From Rhodocyclaceae bacterium (GTDB lineage: Bacteria; Pseudomonadota; Gammaproteobacteria; Burkholderiales; Rhodocyclaceae): 64,000 bases of DNA. Below are positions 26,939 to 36,217 of the stretch, piece by piece (position 1 is the first letter of the stretch; each line of letters starts with the position of its first letter). The DNA lies in NCBI GenBank assembly GCA_013791905.1, contig VMSX01000029.1:186001-250000 (forward strand), read 5' to 3'. Made by a program: the position numbers and the translations under genes. The notes under the pieces are model-generated. The model was given only the letters and a program-made list of their open reading frames with translations, did no database searches and was not told where the DNA came from.

Positions 26939-26954
26939 AGGCGCGGTTTATGCT
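26939..26954 (+). promoter_or_regulatory. candidate sigma-54 promoter of the PEP-CTERM gene
   Basis: AGGCGCGGTTTATGCT fits the -24/-12 pattern (consensus TGGCACG-N4-TTGCW) with GG and GC 10 nt apart and 9 of 12 defined positions matching. It lies 55 bp before the start codon, a normal leader length. PEP-CTERM genes in related bacteria are known to depend on RpoN with PrsK/PrsR. Confidence 0.5.
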
Positions 26955-27008
26955 TTCAACATTTACGTAAGATTGTTTTCGTCATCAACTTGGTTGGGGA
27001 GACATTAA

Positions 27009-27890
27009 ATGATCACACTACGCTCAATCGCCGCCATGGGAACCAGCCTCCTGCTTGCATTGAGTGCTGGATCCGTGTTCGCCGTCCCTTTCACACCGGT
27101 TCTCGATGAATTCAGGATCACGAAAGACGGTCGCGAGATATTCCACGATTCATTCACAGACGGTGTTGTCCCGCCAAGCGGCCCCGACGGTCAGACAACA
27201 TACTTTGGAGTGGGATTTGCCGGTATGACCAGTGAGTCCGGGGGCTCGCTGACGATGACGCCCTCCCTAGGTGATCCCACGGGACTCGTCGGAACCTTCG
27301 CCGAGCGTTCGACCGTGGCGTCCAGATTGCTGTCAACCAATCCTGTCAATTCCAATTTCCTGGGAGTTGATAGTTATTTCTCCATCCATGGGCTATTCGA
27401 CATGTCGAACCTTCCCATGGTCACGGGGCAAAGCTTCGGCATTCGTGCAACGGATCGGGCGCTCGGAATTGGCAACGAGGGTGACGACACCTATGTGCTG
27501 TTTGTTGGTATGAATCTGGACTCGGAGATTGTTGTCGCCTTGCGTCACGTGAATATGGGCACGGATGTGAGTACGCTTCTCGACTCGGTTTCCATCCAGT
27601 CCCTCCTGCCTAATGCCGGCAAAATCGAGCTGATTTTGTACAAGCAAGCCGGTGCCAGCAATCTTCTGACGTGGTACCAAGTCTACGACAACAGCGTCGC
27701 CCCAAGTGTATTAAGCGCCGGTTCGATCGGGTCGGAATTGACACTCGGTATCTATTCGGGCGAGGACTATATCCGAGGGGGGTTCCAGTCGACAGACGTT
27801 GTTCCTGTCCCGGAACCGGCTACTCTGGCTTTGTTCTGCCTGGGTGTTGCGGGTATCTATCTTGTACGCAGGCGCAGAATGATTGCCTGA
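27009..27890 (+). CDS. PEP-CTERM sorting domain protein
   Basis: The 293-residue secreted protein has a signal peptide (to about residue 25, SAGSVFA) and the C-terminal sorting signal VPVPEPATLALFCLGVAG followed by YLVRRRR, i.e. VPEP motif, membrane helix and basic tail. Such proteins are cut and anchored or released by an exosortase in exopolysaccharide producers. The body is rich in Ser/Gly/Asp beta strands with no known catalytic domain. Ribosome site GGGGAGAC. Followed by a strong terminator, so monocistronic. No exosortase in this window. Confidence 0.9.
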   Translation: MITLRSIAAMGTSLLLALSAGSVFAVPFTPVLDEFRITKDGREIFHDSFTDGVVPPSGPDGQTTYFGVGFAGMTSESGGSLTMTPSLGDPTGLVGTFAERSTVASRLLSTNPVNSNFLGVDSYFSIHGLFDMSNLPMVTGQSFGIRATDRALGIGNEGDDTYVLFVGMNLDSEIVVALRHVNMGTDVSTLLDSVSIQSLLPNAGKIELILYKQAGASNLLTWYQVYDNSVAPSVLSAGSIGSELTLGIYSGEDYIRGGFQSTDVVPVPEPATLALFCLGVAGIYLVRRRRMIA

Positions 27891-27918
27891 AACCTGTCTG
27901 GTCTGCGTACCCTGACAA

Positions 27919-27945
27919 CCCCGGCTCTGTGCCGGGGTTTTTCTT
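27919..27945 (+). terminator. rho-independent terminator
   Basis: CCCCGGC-TCTGT-GCCGGGG followed by TTTTTCTT, 28 bp after the PEP-CTERM stop: a perfect 7-bp stem and U-rich tail. Confidence 0.9.
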
Positions 27946-27994
27946 GTCGGTCCGACGACATTGCCGCGACGATGCATCGCGAACTCCGGTAGTA

Positions 27995-28020
27995 AGAAGT
28001 CGGCGCTGGCGGTACGGCGC
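27995..28020 (+). repeat. dispersed 25-bp repeat, intergenic copy
   Basis: AAGTCGGCGCTGGCGGTACG variant ending GTACGGCGC like the long form. It lies in the 344-bp spacer between the PEP-CTERM gene and the hybrid kinase; apart from it and the terminator nothing else was recognised in that spacer. Confidence 0.8.
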
Positions 28021-28234
28021 TTCCCATCCCACCTGACCAGGAGCATCCCTATGTCTTTCGGGTAAGGACGCCATTTATTCGTCCCGGTTGATACGCAAAT
28101 GGCTATCATCGGGGCTGAAAATCAGCCACCATGCTATGGAGTGGAAGGCGTGAAAATGTGTGCCGTGCCGGAAAATGACATCATGACAAACGCTACTTGT
28201 TGGCTGAAGCGGTGATGCAACCAAGGCAGTAATC

Positions 28235-31126
28235 ATGAAAGACATTGCGCTCACCTCCCTGATATTCAATGCGGCCCTGCTGCTGGCCCTCGTGCAGATT
28301 CTGGATCTGCTGGAGGCGCGCCGCGCTGCCGACTGGCTGGCCCGACGGCCCTGGCTCAGGGGCGTCATTCTCGGCGCCATTGGCATTGGCATTATGCTGG
28401 CGCCGATTGCCGTGCTGGAAGGCATTCTCTTCGATGTGCGCACCGTGCTGCTTACCATTGCGGGCCTGTTCTTCGGTGTGCTGCCCACCGTCATTGCGAT
28501 GGCGATGATGGCCGCGTATCGTCTGGTCATTGGCGGGATCGGGGTCTGGTCCGGGACCGCGCTGATCGTGTTGTCCGGCCTGTACGGGCTGGCTTGGCGG
28601 TATTGGCGTCCGCCGGCGCTAGAAACCATCAGTTGGAAATATCTCTACGTGTTCGGGCTGCTGGGACACTCGATCATGGCCGGGATGGTGTGGTTCACGC
28701 TGCCGTCCGCCATCGCGCCCCAGGTGGCCAGCCTCATTACCCTGCCGGTCATGATCATCCACCCGTTATTGACGGTCGCGCTGGGTCTGCTGCTGTCCGA
28801 CCGCCTGGAACGACGGAAAGCCGAGAGCGACTTGCAGGAGAGCGAGGCCAAGCTGAGCGCGATTATCGATGCGTCACCGGTGGCGATGGCGGTGAGTGAC
28901 GAACACCAGAATGTCACGTTCCTGAACCGTAAATTCATCGAGACATTCGGCTACACGCCAGCCGATATTCCTACGCTGGCGGAATGGTGGCAACGCGCTT
29001 ATCCCGACCCCGACTATCGGCAACAGGTTGCGGCTGAGTGGCGTGCAGGACTTGTTTCTGCGCAGCAGGCGGGGGTCAAGCCATCGCCATTTGAATTCAA
29101 TGTCACCGCCAAGGATGGCAGCGAACACCTGATCCACTTCAATCTCGAGCCGATGGGGACTGCCACCCTGGTGACGGTTTCCGACCTCACCGAGCGCAAG
29201 CAGGCTGACGACAAGATCCGCGAGTTGCACGAGGCCCTGCGCGGGCATGTCACCGATCTTGAGCGGCGCGTGGCCGAGCGCACCCGGCAGCTGGACGCCG
29301 CCAGGCTGCAGGCCGAGGCGGCGAGCGCGGCCAAGAGCAGCTTCCTCGCCAACATGAGCCACGAAATCCGCACGCCGATGAACGCCATTCTCGGCCTCAC
29401 CTATCTGCTGTTGCGCGCCGACCCGCGGCCGGAGCAGCGGGACAAGCTGGCGCGTATCGACAGTTCCTCGCGGCATCTGCTGGCGATCATCAGCGATATT
29501 CTCGATCTGGCCAAGATCGAGTCCGGCAAGCTGCAGATCGAGCGGGCGGACTTCCACATTGCCGGCCTGCTCGAAAATGTGCGTTCGCTCATCCTCGATG
29601 CGGCGCAGGCCAAGGGAGTGGTCGTCCATGTGGATACGGATGATGTGCCGCTGTGGCTGAACGGCGATCCAACCCGGTTGCGGCAGGCGCTGCTCAACTT
29701 TGCCGCCAATGCCGTCAAGTTTACCGAGCGCGGTTCCATCTGGTTGCGCGCCCGCTTGCTGGAAGACAGCCCGGAAGGCCTCACCCTGCGCTTTGAAGTT
29801 CAGGATACCGGCATCGGCATTGCCGCTAACGAGCTGGCGCGGCTTTTCCAGCCATTCGAGCAGGCCGATGCTTCGACGACCCGCAAGTACGGCGGGACCG
29901 GCCTGGGCCTCGCCATCACCCGCCGCCTGGCCGAGTTGATGGGCGGCGAAGTCGGCGTCGATAGCGCGCCGGGGCAGGGCAGTACTTTCTGGCTCGTCAT
30001 CCGGCTCGATCATGGTCGCGGCATTGAATCGTTGCCACTTGTCGATCAGTCAGTAAATGCGAATCTCGCTGCCGTTCTGCAAACCTATAAAGGCGCCCGC
30101 ATCCTGCTGGTGGAGGATGATGAGGTCAACCGCGAGATCGGGCTCGAATTGCTGCATGGCGGCGGCTTCGCCGCGGATGTGGCGGTAAATGGCCGTGAGG
30201 CACTGACGCGGGCCGGAGAGACGGCCTACGATCTGATCCTGATGGATGTCCAGATGCCGGTGATGGATGGCCTGGAGGCGACGCGGAAAATTCGCCCCCT
30301 GCCTGGCTATCAGCACACCCCCATTTTGGCGATTACCGCCAATGTGTTCGAAGAGGATCGCCGTGCCTGTCTGGCTGCCGGCATGAGCGATTTCGTCGGC
30401 AAGCCGATCGAGCCCGCCAATTTTTACGCCGCACTGCTGAAGTGGCTGCCGCCGGAGTTGGCGCAGGGTGGGAAGATTGCCGCACCGCTGGCGGCCGATC
30501 AGTTGGCGGGGAGCCTGACCAAGCTGCCGCACGTGCTTATCGAAAGTGGCGTCATCGACGTGACGCGCGGGCTGGCTGCCCTGCGCGGCGATGTGCTCAC
30601 TTATACGCGGCTGCTGCAGCAGTTCGGCACCCGCCATGCCAGCGACGGACAATTCCTCCAGGAGGCGCTCGCCGCCGGTCGCTTCGACACGGCCCGCCAG
30701 CGCATGCATGCGCTCAAGGGTGCGGCGGGCACGCTTGGCGCGGTCCGTCTGCAGACGGCGGCGGCGGCCCTGGAACGTGCCTTGCGCACTGCCGACCCGG
30801 CCGGGGCGGCAGTGGCGCTGCTGGCTGACCTGCAGCTGGAACTGACTGCACTGGAAGATATTCTCGCGCGCTTGCCCGAAACGCCCGGCGCTTCGGGCGT
30901 CGCGACGGCCAATCCCGAGCGTGCGCAGGCCGTGCTGGAGCAATTGGAACCTCTGCTGGCCTCCGACGACTTGGCGTCGAGCGACCTGTTCGAAACCCAT
31001 CGACCACTCCTGCTGGCGACATACGGCGCGAATGCGCTGCCCCTGGTGCGCCAGATGGCTAACTTCGACTACCCCGGTGCGCTGCAAACGCTGCGGGTAC
31101 TGATGGGGCAGCCGCTGAAATACTGA
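28235..31126 (+). CDS. hybrid sensor histidine kinase with receiver and Hpt domains
   Basis: The 963-residue inner-membrane protein starts with about six hydrophobic segments of 5TM-LYT type (residues 1-185, including [19 protein letters not shown]). A PAS domain (~203-320), a short coiled coil, HisKA (H376 in [11 protein letters not shown]) and HATPase_c ([15 protein letters not shown]) follow. A receiver has phospho-acceptor D671 (LILMDVQMP), and an Hpt-like domain has H825 in HALKGAAGT. It therefore contains a complete phosphorelay on one chain. The 5TM-LYT module senses muropeptides or small ligands in relatives. No response regulator is adjacent. The kinase core resembles the hybrid kinase at 53761-56163. 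Confidence 0.92.
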   Translation: MKDIALTSLIFNAALLLALVQILDLLEARRAADWLARRPWLRGVILGAIGIGIMLAPIAVLEGILFDVRTVLLTIAGLFFGVLPTVIAMAMMAAYRLVIGGIGVWSGTALIVLSGLYGLAWRYWRPPALETISWKYLYVFGLLGHSIMAGMVWFTLPSAIAPQVASLITLPVMIIHPLLTVALGLLLSDRLERRKAESDLQESEAKLSAIIDASPVAMAVSDEHQNVTFLNRKFIETFGYTPADIPTLAEWWQRAYPDPDYRQQVAAEWRAGLVSAQQAGVKPSPFEFNVTAKDGSEHLIHFNLEPMGTATLVTVSDLTERKQADDKIRELHEALRGHVTDLERRVAERTRQLDAARLQAEAASAAKSSFLANMSHEIRTPMNAILGLTYLLLRADPRPEQRDKLARIDSSSRHLLAIISDILDLAKIESGKLQIERADFHIAGLLENVRSLILDAAQAKGVVVHVDTDDVPLWLNGDPTRLRQALLNFAANAVKFTERGSIWLRARLLEDSPEGLTLRFEVQDTGIGIAANELARLFQPFEQADASTTRKYGGTGLGLAITRRLAELMGGEVGVDSAPGQGSTFWLVIRLDHGRGIESLPLVDQSVNANLAAVLQTYKGARILLVEDDEVNREIGLELLHGGGFAADVAVNGREALTRAGETAYDLILMDVQMPVMDGLEATRKIRPLPGYQHTPILAITANVFEEDRRACLAAGMSDFVGKPIEPANFYAALLKWLPPELAQGGKIAAPLAADQLAGSLTKLPHVLIESGVIDVTRGLAALRGDVLTYTRLLQQFGTRHASDGQFLQEALAAGRFDTARQRMHALKGAAGTLGAVRLQTAAAALERALRTADPAGAAVALLADLQLELTALEDILARLPETPGASGVATANPERAQAVLEQLEPLLASDDLASSDLFETHRPLLLATYGANALPLVRQMANFDYPGALQTLRVLMGQPLKY

Positions 31127-31136
31127 CGCGGCGGGG

Positions 31137-31163
31137 AAAGTCGGCGCTGGCGGGACGGCGCCT
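31137..31163 (+). repeat. dispersed 25-bp repeat, perfect intergenic copy
   Basis: Perfect core followed by GGCGCC. GGCGC and GCGCC can pair across a 10-nt loop, and GAAAG/CTTTC flank them, giving this copy its clearest dyad symmetry. It starts 10 bp after the kinase stop. Confidence 0.85.
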
Positions 31164-31245
31164 TTCGACCTATGGTGATAACGGGATTCCATTTATTGGC
31201 CTGAAGTGATGGAGTTGTCCGCAAACCTACGCGTATCGCCCTGCC

Positions 31246-32973
31246 ATGCCCACCCATAACGCCGACATCGCCGCGATCTTCACCGAGATCGCCGACCTGC
31301 TGGAGATCGAGCAGGCCAATCCGTTCCGCATCCGCGCCTATCGCAATGCCGCGCGCAACCTTGGCGAGATGGGGCGCGAAGTGCGTGCGCTGGTCGAGCG
31401 TGGCGAGGACCTGACCCAGCTGCCCGGCATCGGCGCCGACCTGGCGGCCAAGCTGGGCGAGATCGTCGCGACCGGCAAATGCCGTACGCTGGAAAAGCTG
31501 CACACCGAACTGCCGCCGACGATCACCGATCTGCTGCATGTGCCGGGGTTGGGGCCGAAGCGCGTGCGCACGCTGTGGCACGACCTCGACATCCAGACCG
31601 CCGAGCAGCTGGCGCGCGCGGCGCAGGACGGCCGTATCCGCGGCCTGCCCGGCTTCGGCGCGAAGACCGAGGCCAACATCCTGCAGGCCGTGGCTGCGCA
31701 GCTGGCTACGGCGCGGCGCATCAAGCTCGCCACCGCCGCGCAGTATGCCGAATCGCTCGTCGCCTGGCTGGGCGGGGCGCGCGGGGTCGAGCGCGTCGAA
31801 GTGGCCGGCAGCTACCGGCGCTGCCGCGAGACGGTCGGCGACCTCGACATCCTGGCGGTCGCCGCTGCCGACAGCGACGTCATGGCGCGCCTCAAGGCCT
31901 ACGATGAAGTGGGCAAGGTGCTGGCGCTGGGACCGACGCGCGCCAGCGTGGTATTGAAGAGCGGCCTGCAGGTCGACCTGCGCGTCGTGGCGGCGGCCGC
32001 CTATGGTGCGGCGCTGTGCTACTTCACCGGCTCGAAGGCCCACAACATCGCGCTGCGCCGCATGGCGCAGGAGCGCGGGCTCAAGCTCAACGAATACGGC
32101 GTCTTCCGTGGCAAGGAACGCATCGCCGGCGACAGCGAGGCCGCCGTCTATCGCAGCTTCGACCTGCCCTGGATTCCCCCCGAACTGCGCGAGGATCGCG
32201 GCGAGATCGCGGCAGCGCGCGCCGGCCGCCTGCCCAAGTTGGTCGAGCCGAGCGATCTGCGCGGCGACCTGCACGCGCACACCAAGGCGACCGATGGCCA
32301 CCATACGCTGGAAGAAATGGCGCGCGCGGCCAAGGCGCTGGGGCACGCCTACCTGGCCATCACCGAGCATTCGCGGCGACTGGCGATGGCCCACGGCCTC
32401 GACCCGCGTCGGCTCGCCGAACAGTGCGACGCGATCGACCGCCTGAACGCATCGCTCGACGGCATCGTGCTGCTCAAGGGCATCGAGGTGGACATCCTTG
32501 ACGACGGCAGCCTCGACCTGCCCGACAGTTCATTGGCTCGTCTTGATCTCGTCATCGGCGCGGTGCACAGCCGCTTCGACCTGTCGCGCGCCAAGCAGAC
32601 CGAGCGCATCCTGCGCGCCATGGACCATCCGTATTTCACCCTGCTGGCGCATCCGACCGGCCGCCTCATCGAAACCCGCGCCCCCTACGACGTCGACATG
32701 CTGCGCATCATCCGTCACGCGAAACAACGCGGCTGCTATCTCGAACTCAACGCCCACCCCGAACGGCTCGATCTGCTCGATACGCACTGCCTGATGGCGA
32801 AGGAGGAGGGCGTGCTGGTCGCCATCAACTCCGACGCGCACAGCCGCGACGACCTGGCGAATTTGCGCTTCGGCGTCGGCCAGGCGCGGCGCGGCTGGCT
32901 GGCCGCCGCCGACGTGCTCAACACGCGGCCGCTCCCTGAGTTGCGGCGGCTACTGGCGCAGGTGCGGGGATGA
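31246..32973 (+). CDS. polX: DNA polymerase/3'-5' exonuclease PolX
   Basis: The 575-residue family-X polymerase has an N-terminal helix-hairpin-helix part (LTQLPGIGADLAAKLGEI, LLHVPGLGPKRVRTLW), a polymerase palm with the metal-binding GDLDIL pair (YRRCRETVGDLDIL), and a C-terminal PHP phosphoesterase domain (DLHAHTKATDGHHTLEEM, TEHSRRL, GIEVDIL, AHPTGRL, NSDAHS). It fills gaps and edits ends in base-excision repair. The last four bases overlap the archease start (ATGA), so it is coupled to archease and RtcB. Confidence 0.92.
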   Translation: MPTHNADIAAIFTEIADLLEIEQANPFRIRAYRNAARNLGEMGREVRALVERGEDLTQLPGIGADLAAKLGEIVATGKCRTLEKLHTELPPTITDLLHVPGLGPKRVRTLWHDLDIQTAEQLARAAQDGRIRGLPGFGAKTEANILQAVAAQLATARRIKLATAAQYAESLVAWLGGARGVERVEVAGSYRRCRETVGDLDILAVAAADSDVMARLKAYDEVGKVLALGPTRASVVLKSGLQVDLRVVAAAAYGAALCYFTGSKAHNIALRRMAQERGLKLNEYGVFRGKERIAGDSEAAVYRSFDLPWIPPELREDRGEIAAARAGRLPKLVEPSDLRGDLHAHTKATDGHHTLEEMARAAKALGHAYLAITEHSRRLAMAHGLDPRRLAEQCDAIDRLNASLDGIVLLKGIEVDILDDGSLDLPDSSLARLDLVIGAVHSRFDLSRAKQTERILRAMDHPYFTLLAHPTGRLIETRAPYDVDMLRIIRHAKQRGCYLELNAHPERLDLLDTHCLMAKEEGVLVAINSDAHSRDDLANLRFGVGQARRGWLAAADVLNTRPLPELRRLLAQVRG

Positions 32974-33395
32974 ATTCGTCAATCCAGTGGGAAACCTTTC
33001 CGCACGAGGCCGATATCGGTGTGCGCGGCCGCGGTGCCACGCTGGCCGAAGCCTTCGCCGGCGCGGCGACGGCGCTGACGGCGGCGATCTGCGATCCGGC
33101 AAAAGTCGGCGCTGGCGCGACGGCGCATATCGAATGCGCGGCGCCCGACGACGAGCAACTGCTGGTCGACTGGCTGAATGCGCTGGTCTATGAGATGGCG
33201 ACGCGGCGCATGCTGTTCGCGCGCTTCGAGGTCAGCATCGAGAACCATCGCCTGGTCGCCACGGCATGGGGCGAACCGGTGGATGTGGCGCGGCACGAAC
33301 CCGCGGCGGAGGTCAAGGGCGCATCATTCTGCGAGCTGGCGGTGCGACAGCAAGCGGATGGCCAGTGGCTCGCGCAATGCGTGGTGGATGTGTGA
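32970..33395 (+). CDS. archease
   Basis: The 141-residue protein activates RtcB by speeding guanylylation and metal loading. It shows the family opening FPHEADIGVRGRGATLAEAF, the EQLLVDWLNALVYE block and a C-terminal VKGASFCELAV; acidic metal-binding residues include the D of HEADIG. Residues 45-52 (AKVGAGAT) are encoded by a copy of the dispersed repeat, but the segment has the normal archease length. It starts inside the polX stop and is followed by rtcB after 7 bp. Confidence 0.9.
   Translation: MNSSIQWETFPHEADIGVRGRGATLAEAFAGAATALTAAICDPAKVGAGATAHIECAAPDDEQLLVDWLNALVYEMATRRMLFARFEVSIENHRLVATAWGEPVDVARHEPAAEVKGASFCELAVRQQADGQWLAQCVVDV
33101..33125 (+). repeat. dispersed 25-bp repeat inside archease
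   Basis: One mismatch to the core (GCGCGACG). Encodes AKVGAGATA. Archease homologues have equal length here, so this copy may be a replacement or chance drift rather than an insertion. Confidence 0.7.
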
Positions 33396-33402
33396 GGACA
33401 AC

Positions 33403-34833
33403 ATGGACCTGAACAAATTGAGACAACATGGCGATTTCGAGTGGGAACTGCCGGCGACGGGCCGCATGCGCGTGCCGGGGGTGATCTTCGCCTCGCGCGA
33501 ACTCGTTGCGGCCATGGACGAGAAGGTGGCCGAGCAGGTAGCCAACGTCGCCGGCCTGCCGGGCATCGTCGCGGCGTCCTATGCGATGCCCGACGCCCAC
33601 TGGGGTTACGGCTTTCCCATCGGCGGCGTCGCCGCTTTCGCTGCCGAAGATGGCGGCGTGGTCTCGGCCGGCGGTGTCGGCTTCGACATCTCCTGCGGCG
33701 TGCGCACCCTGCTTACCGGGCTCAAGCGCGCCGACATCGTGGCGCACCAGGCACGTCTTGCCGACCTGCTCTTTGCGCGCATCCCCGCCGGCGTCGGCAG
33801 CACCGGCGGCATCCGCCTCGACGCGGCCGGCATGACAGCGATGCTCAAGGGTGGCGCGCGCTGGGCGGTGCAGGAAGGCTATGGACTGGCAGCCGACCTC
33901 GCGCACATCGAGGAACACGGCTGCGCGGCCGGGGCCGAACCGACGGCCGTCTCCGAGCAGGCGAAGAAGCGCCAGCGCGACGAGATGGGCACGCTGGGTT
34001 CGGGCAACCACTACCTCGAAGTGCAGGAGGTGAGCGAGATCTTCGACGCCGCCGCCGCCCGCGCCTACGGCCTCGCCGTCGGCGACGTGGTGGTGAGCAT
34101 CCACTGCGGCTCGCGCGGCCTCGGCCACCAGATCGGCACCGACTACCTGCGCGAGATGGCAATCGCGGCGCCAGCGGCGGGCATCGCTTTGCCCGACCGC
34201 GAACTGGCCTGCGCCCCCATCCAGTCGGCGCTCGGCCAGCGCTATCTCGGCGCCATGCGCGCCGGCATCAACTGCGCTTTGGCCAACCGGCAGATCCTCA
34301 CCCACCTCACACGCCAGGCCTTCGCCGCCGTGTTTCCCGGCGCACAACTGCCGCTGCTCTACGACGTCTCGCACAACACCTGCAAGGAAGAAACGCACCG
34401 GGTCGATGGCCAGCAGCGCCGGCTGTTCGTGCATCGCAAGGGCGCGACGCGGGCCTGCGGGCCAGGGCATGCCGAACTGCCGCCGGAATACGCCAAGGTC
34501 GGGCAGCCGGTGCTGATCGGCGGCAGCATGGGCACGGCCTCGTACATCCTCGCCGGCGCCGCCGGCACGGAAGAACGCGCCTTCGGTTCCGCCTGCCACG
34601 GCGCGGGGCGCGCCATGAGCCGCCATGAGGCGACGCGCCGCTGGCAGGGACGCGCGCTGATCGACACGCTCGCCACGTGCGGCATCCTGATCCGCAGCCC
34701 GAGCGCCCGCGGCGTCGCCGAGGAAGCGCCGCTCGCCTACAAGGACGTCGGCGCCGTGGTCGACGCCTCCGCGCACGCCGGGCTGGCCGGCAAGGTCGCG
34801 CGCCTGGCGCCGCTGGTATGCATCAAGGGCTAA
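33403..34833 (+). CDS. rtcB: RNA-splicing ligase RtcB
   Basis: RtcB joins 2',3'-cyclic phosphate (or 3'-phosphate) and 5'-OH RNA ends with GTP and Mn. The 476-residue protein carries PDAHWGYGFPIGGVAAF, GFDISCGVRTL (metal cysteine), TLGSGNHYLEVQ, IHCGSRGLGHQIG, YDVSHNTCKEE, FVHRKGATRA near the guanylylated histidine, GGSMGTASYI and GSACHGAGRAMSR. ATG 33403 (MDLNKLRQHG) follows GTGAGGACAAC 7 bp after the archease stop. The three-gene unit suggests RNA repair after stress; no RtcR regulator or RtcA is in the window. Confidence 0.95.
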   Translation: MDLNKLRQHGDFEWELPATGRMRVPGVIFASRELVAAMDEKVAEQVANVAGLPGIVAASYAMPDAHWGYGFPIGGVAAFAAEDGGVVSAGGVGFDISCGVRTLLTGLKRADIVAHQARLADLLFARIPAGVGSTGGIRLDAAGMTAMLKGGARWAVQEGYGLAADLAHIEEHGCAAGAEPTAVSEQAKKRQRDEMGTLGSGNHYLEVQEVSEIFDAAAARAYGLAVGDVVVSIHCGSRGLGHQIGTDYLREMAIAAPAAGIALPDRELACAPIQSALGQRYLGAMRAGINCALANRQILTHLTRQAFAAVFPGAQLPLLYDVSHNTCKEETHRVDGQQRRLFVHRKGATRACGPGHAELPPEYAKVGQPVLIGGSMGTASYILAGAAGTEERAFGSACHGAGRAMSRHEATRRWQGRALIDTLATCGILIRSPSARGVAEEAPLAYKDVGAVVDASAHAGLAGKVARLAPLVCIKG

Positions 34834-35118
34834 ATGGTCTGCTCATGCAGCCGATCCACGAGCCGCCCGCTGTTGGGAGACTGCTGACGTCATGGTGGGT
34901 GGGGCGTGTTCGATGATCTGGGTGACGCCATCCGGACTGCGGCCCCCACACCAAAAAATTTCTTGTACATGGGATGAATCGGCACTAGCCTGAATTTATA
35001 TATCCCATTGAGCAGGTGTGACCGTGCGGATCGATCACGCCAGGCCACGGGAGTTGAAGGGATAACGTGCGAGGTGGTGAGGACGCACCAGTCGCACACA
35101 AACGATGTGGGGAACTTC

Positions 35119-36162
35119 ATGGGAACTCGTGCATGGTGGTTCGCTGCCGGAGTCTCGACCATTTTTCTCTTCGGTTGCGCGACAGATCGTCCAGTCACAG
35201 AAGTGCGCACTGTGACTATAGAGCCCGTTTCCGCCGTGCTGCCGCGACCAATATTGTTGCCCGAGTATGCGGAAAGAGCCGCGCCTCCAAATTTGGAAAA
35301 GCGCGCGGCAGCGGAGCGCGCCGACATGGCAGTGCCGGCAGCGGCGCCTGAGAGGGCCGGGGCGCCAAGCAAAAGGCGAGCGGCCAAGGCGAAGAAGAAT
35401 GGCAGTTCTGCGGCCGGGACAGAGACAACGCGCCTGATGATGCTGGCGGAGAGTCGGTCCGAGCTTGTCTCTGCCAAGAGGGTTTCGCCCGAAAACGGCG
35501 CCGCCGCGGCAGTTGCGCCTGAAGTCAGCGCCGACGCGGCAACTTCGCCGGAATTCGATGCGGACGCGGCGCTGCTCGCCCGTCGCGACGCCTATCACCA
35601 GCAGCTCAAGCAGGCTGCCTACACCTTCAATCCGCTTTCCCCAATCAAGGTCGCCACACCGGTAACGGTCTTTTTCTGGATTGACCCCGTCGCCGAACCC
35701 CTGCGTCTGGCGGAGGAGTTGAAGGCCGCCATGCTGAAAATGCACCCCGGGGAAGCGCCGCAGGCAGAGTCAGGGCGGCTTGATTGGAGCCCGAAGATGC
35801 GCGCCACGCTTACCGGCGACGACTTCGAGATCACCCCGACAGAAGGGAAAAACTTCGACGGTCAGAAGATCCTTTCTGCCAGTCGTCGCACGGAATGGAG
35901 CTGGGATATCAAGGCGCAGCACGTCGGCGAAAAGCTGCCCATGCATCTCCGGGTTTGGGCCGTGTTGCCCGCAGAACTTGGCGAACCCTACGAAGTACTC
36001 AAGCTGGACAAGCTGATTCACGTGGAAGTCACTTTCCTTTGGCTGCTCGACGAGTTTTGGGAAAAGTACTGGAAGTGGATTCTGGGCGGTATCGGCACCG
36101 CGCTGGCCGGCGCAATCGGCACATGGTGGAAAAGTCGCCAACCCAAGTTGGCTGGAGGATAG
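35119..36162 (+). CDS. lipoprotein with C-terminal membrane segment, unknown function
   Basis: The 347-residue protein begins with a lipoprotein signal: LFGC at residues 17-20, so Cys20 would be lipidated. A low-complexity Ala/Pro/Lys-rich stretch follows to about residue 150. A folded part (about 155-315) with TFNPLSPIKVATPVTVFFW and DDFEITPTEGKNF has no family I recognise. Near the C terminus is a hydrophobic segment (WILGGIGTALAGAIGTWW) and a basic end, an unusual feature for a lipoprotein. It stands 55 bp before the four-domain hydrolase gene and is probably cotranscribed with it. It may anchor or neutralise that enzyme; this is inference. Confidence 0.6.
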   Translation: MGTRAWWFAAGVSTIFLFGCATDRPVTEVRTVTIEPVSAVLPRPILLPEYAERAAPPNLEKRAAAERADMAVPAAAPERAGAPSKRRAAKAKKNGSSAAGTETTRLMMLAESRSELVSAKRVSPENGAAAAVAPEVSADAATSPEFDADAALLARRDAYHQQLKQAAYTFNPLSPIKVATPVTVFFWIDPVAEPLRLAEELKAAMLKMHPGEAPQAESGRLDWSPKMRATLTGDDFEITPTEGKNFDGQKILSASRRTEWSWDIKAQHVGEKLPMHLRVWAVLPAELGEPYEVLKLDKLIHVEVTFLWLLDEFWEKYWKWILGGIGTALAGAIGTWWKSRQPKLAGG

Positions 36163-36217
36163 AGAGTACAGCCGCAAACAATTCCCGCAGGTCGCGATCA
36201 TAAAAGGAGAATGAAAA

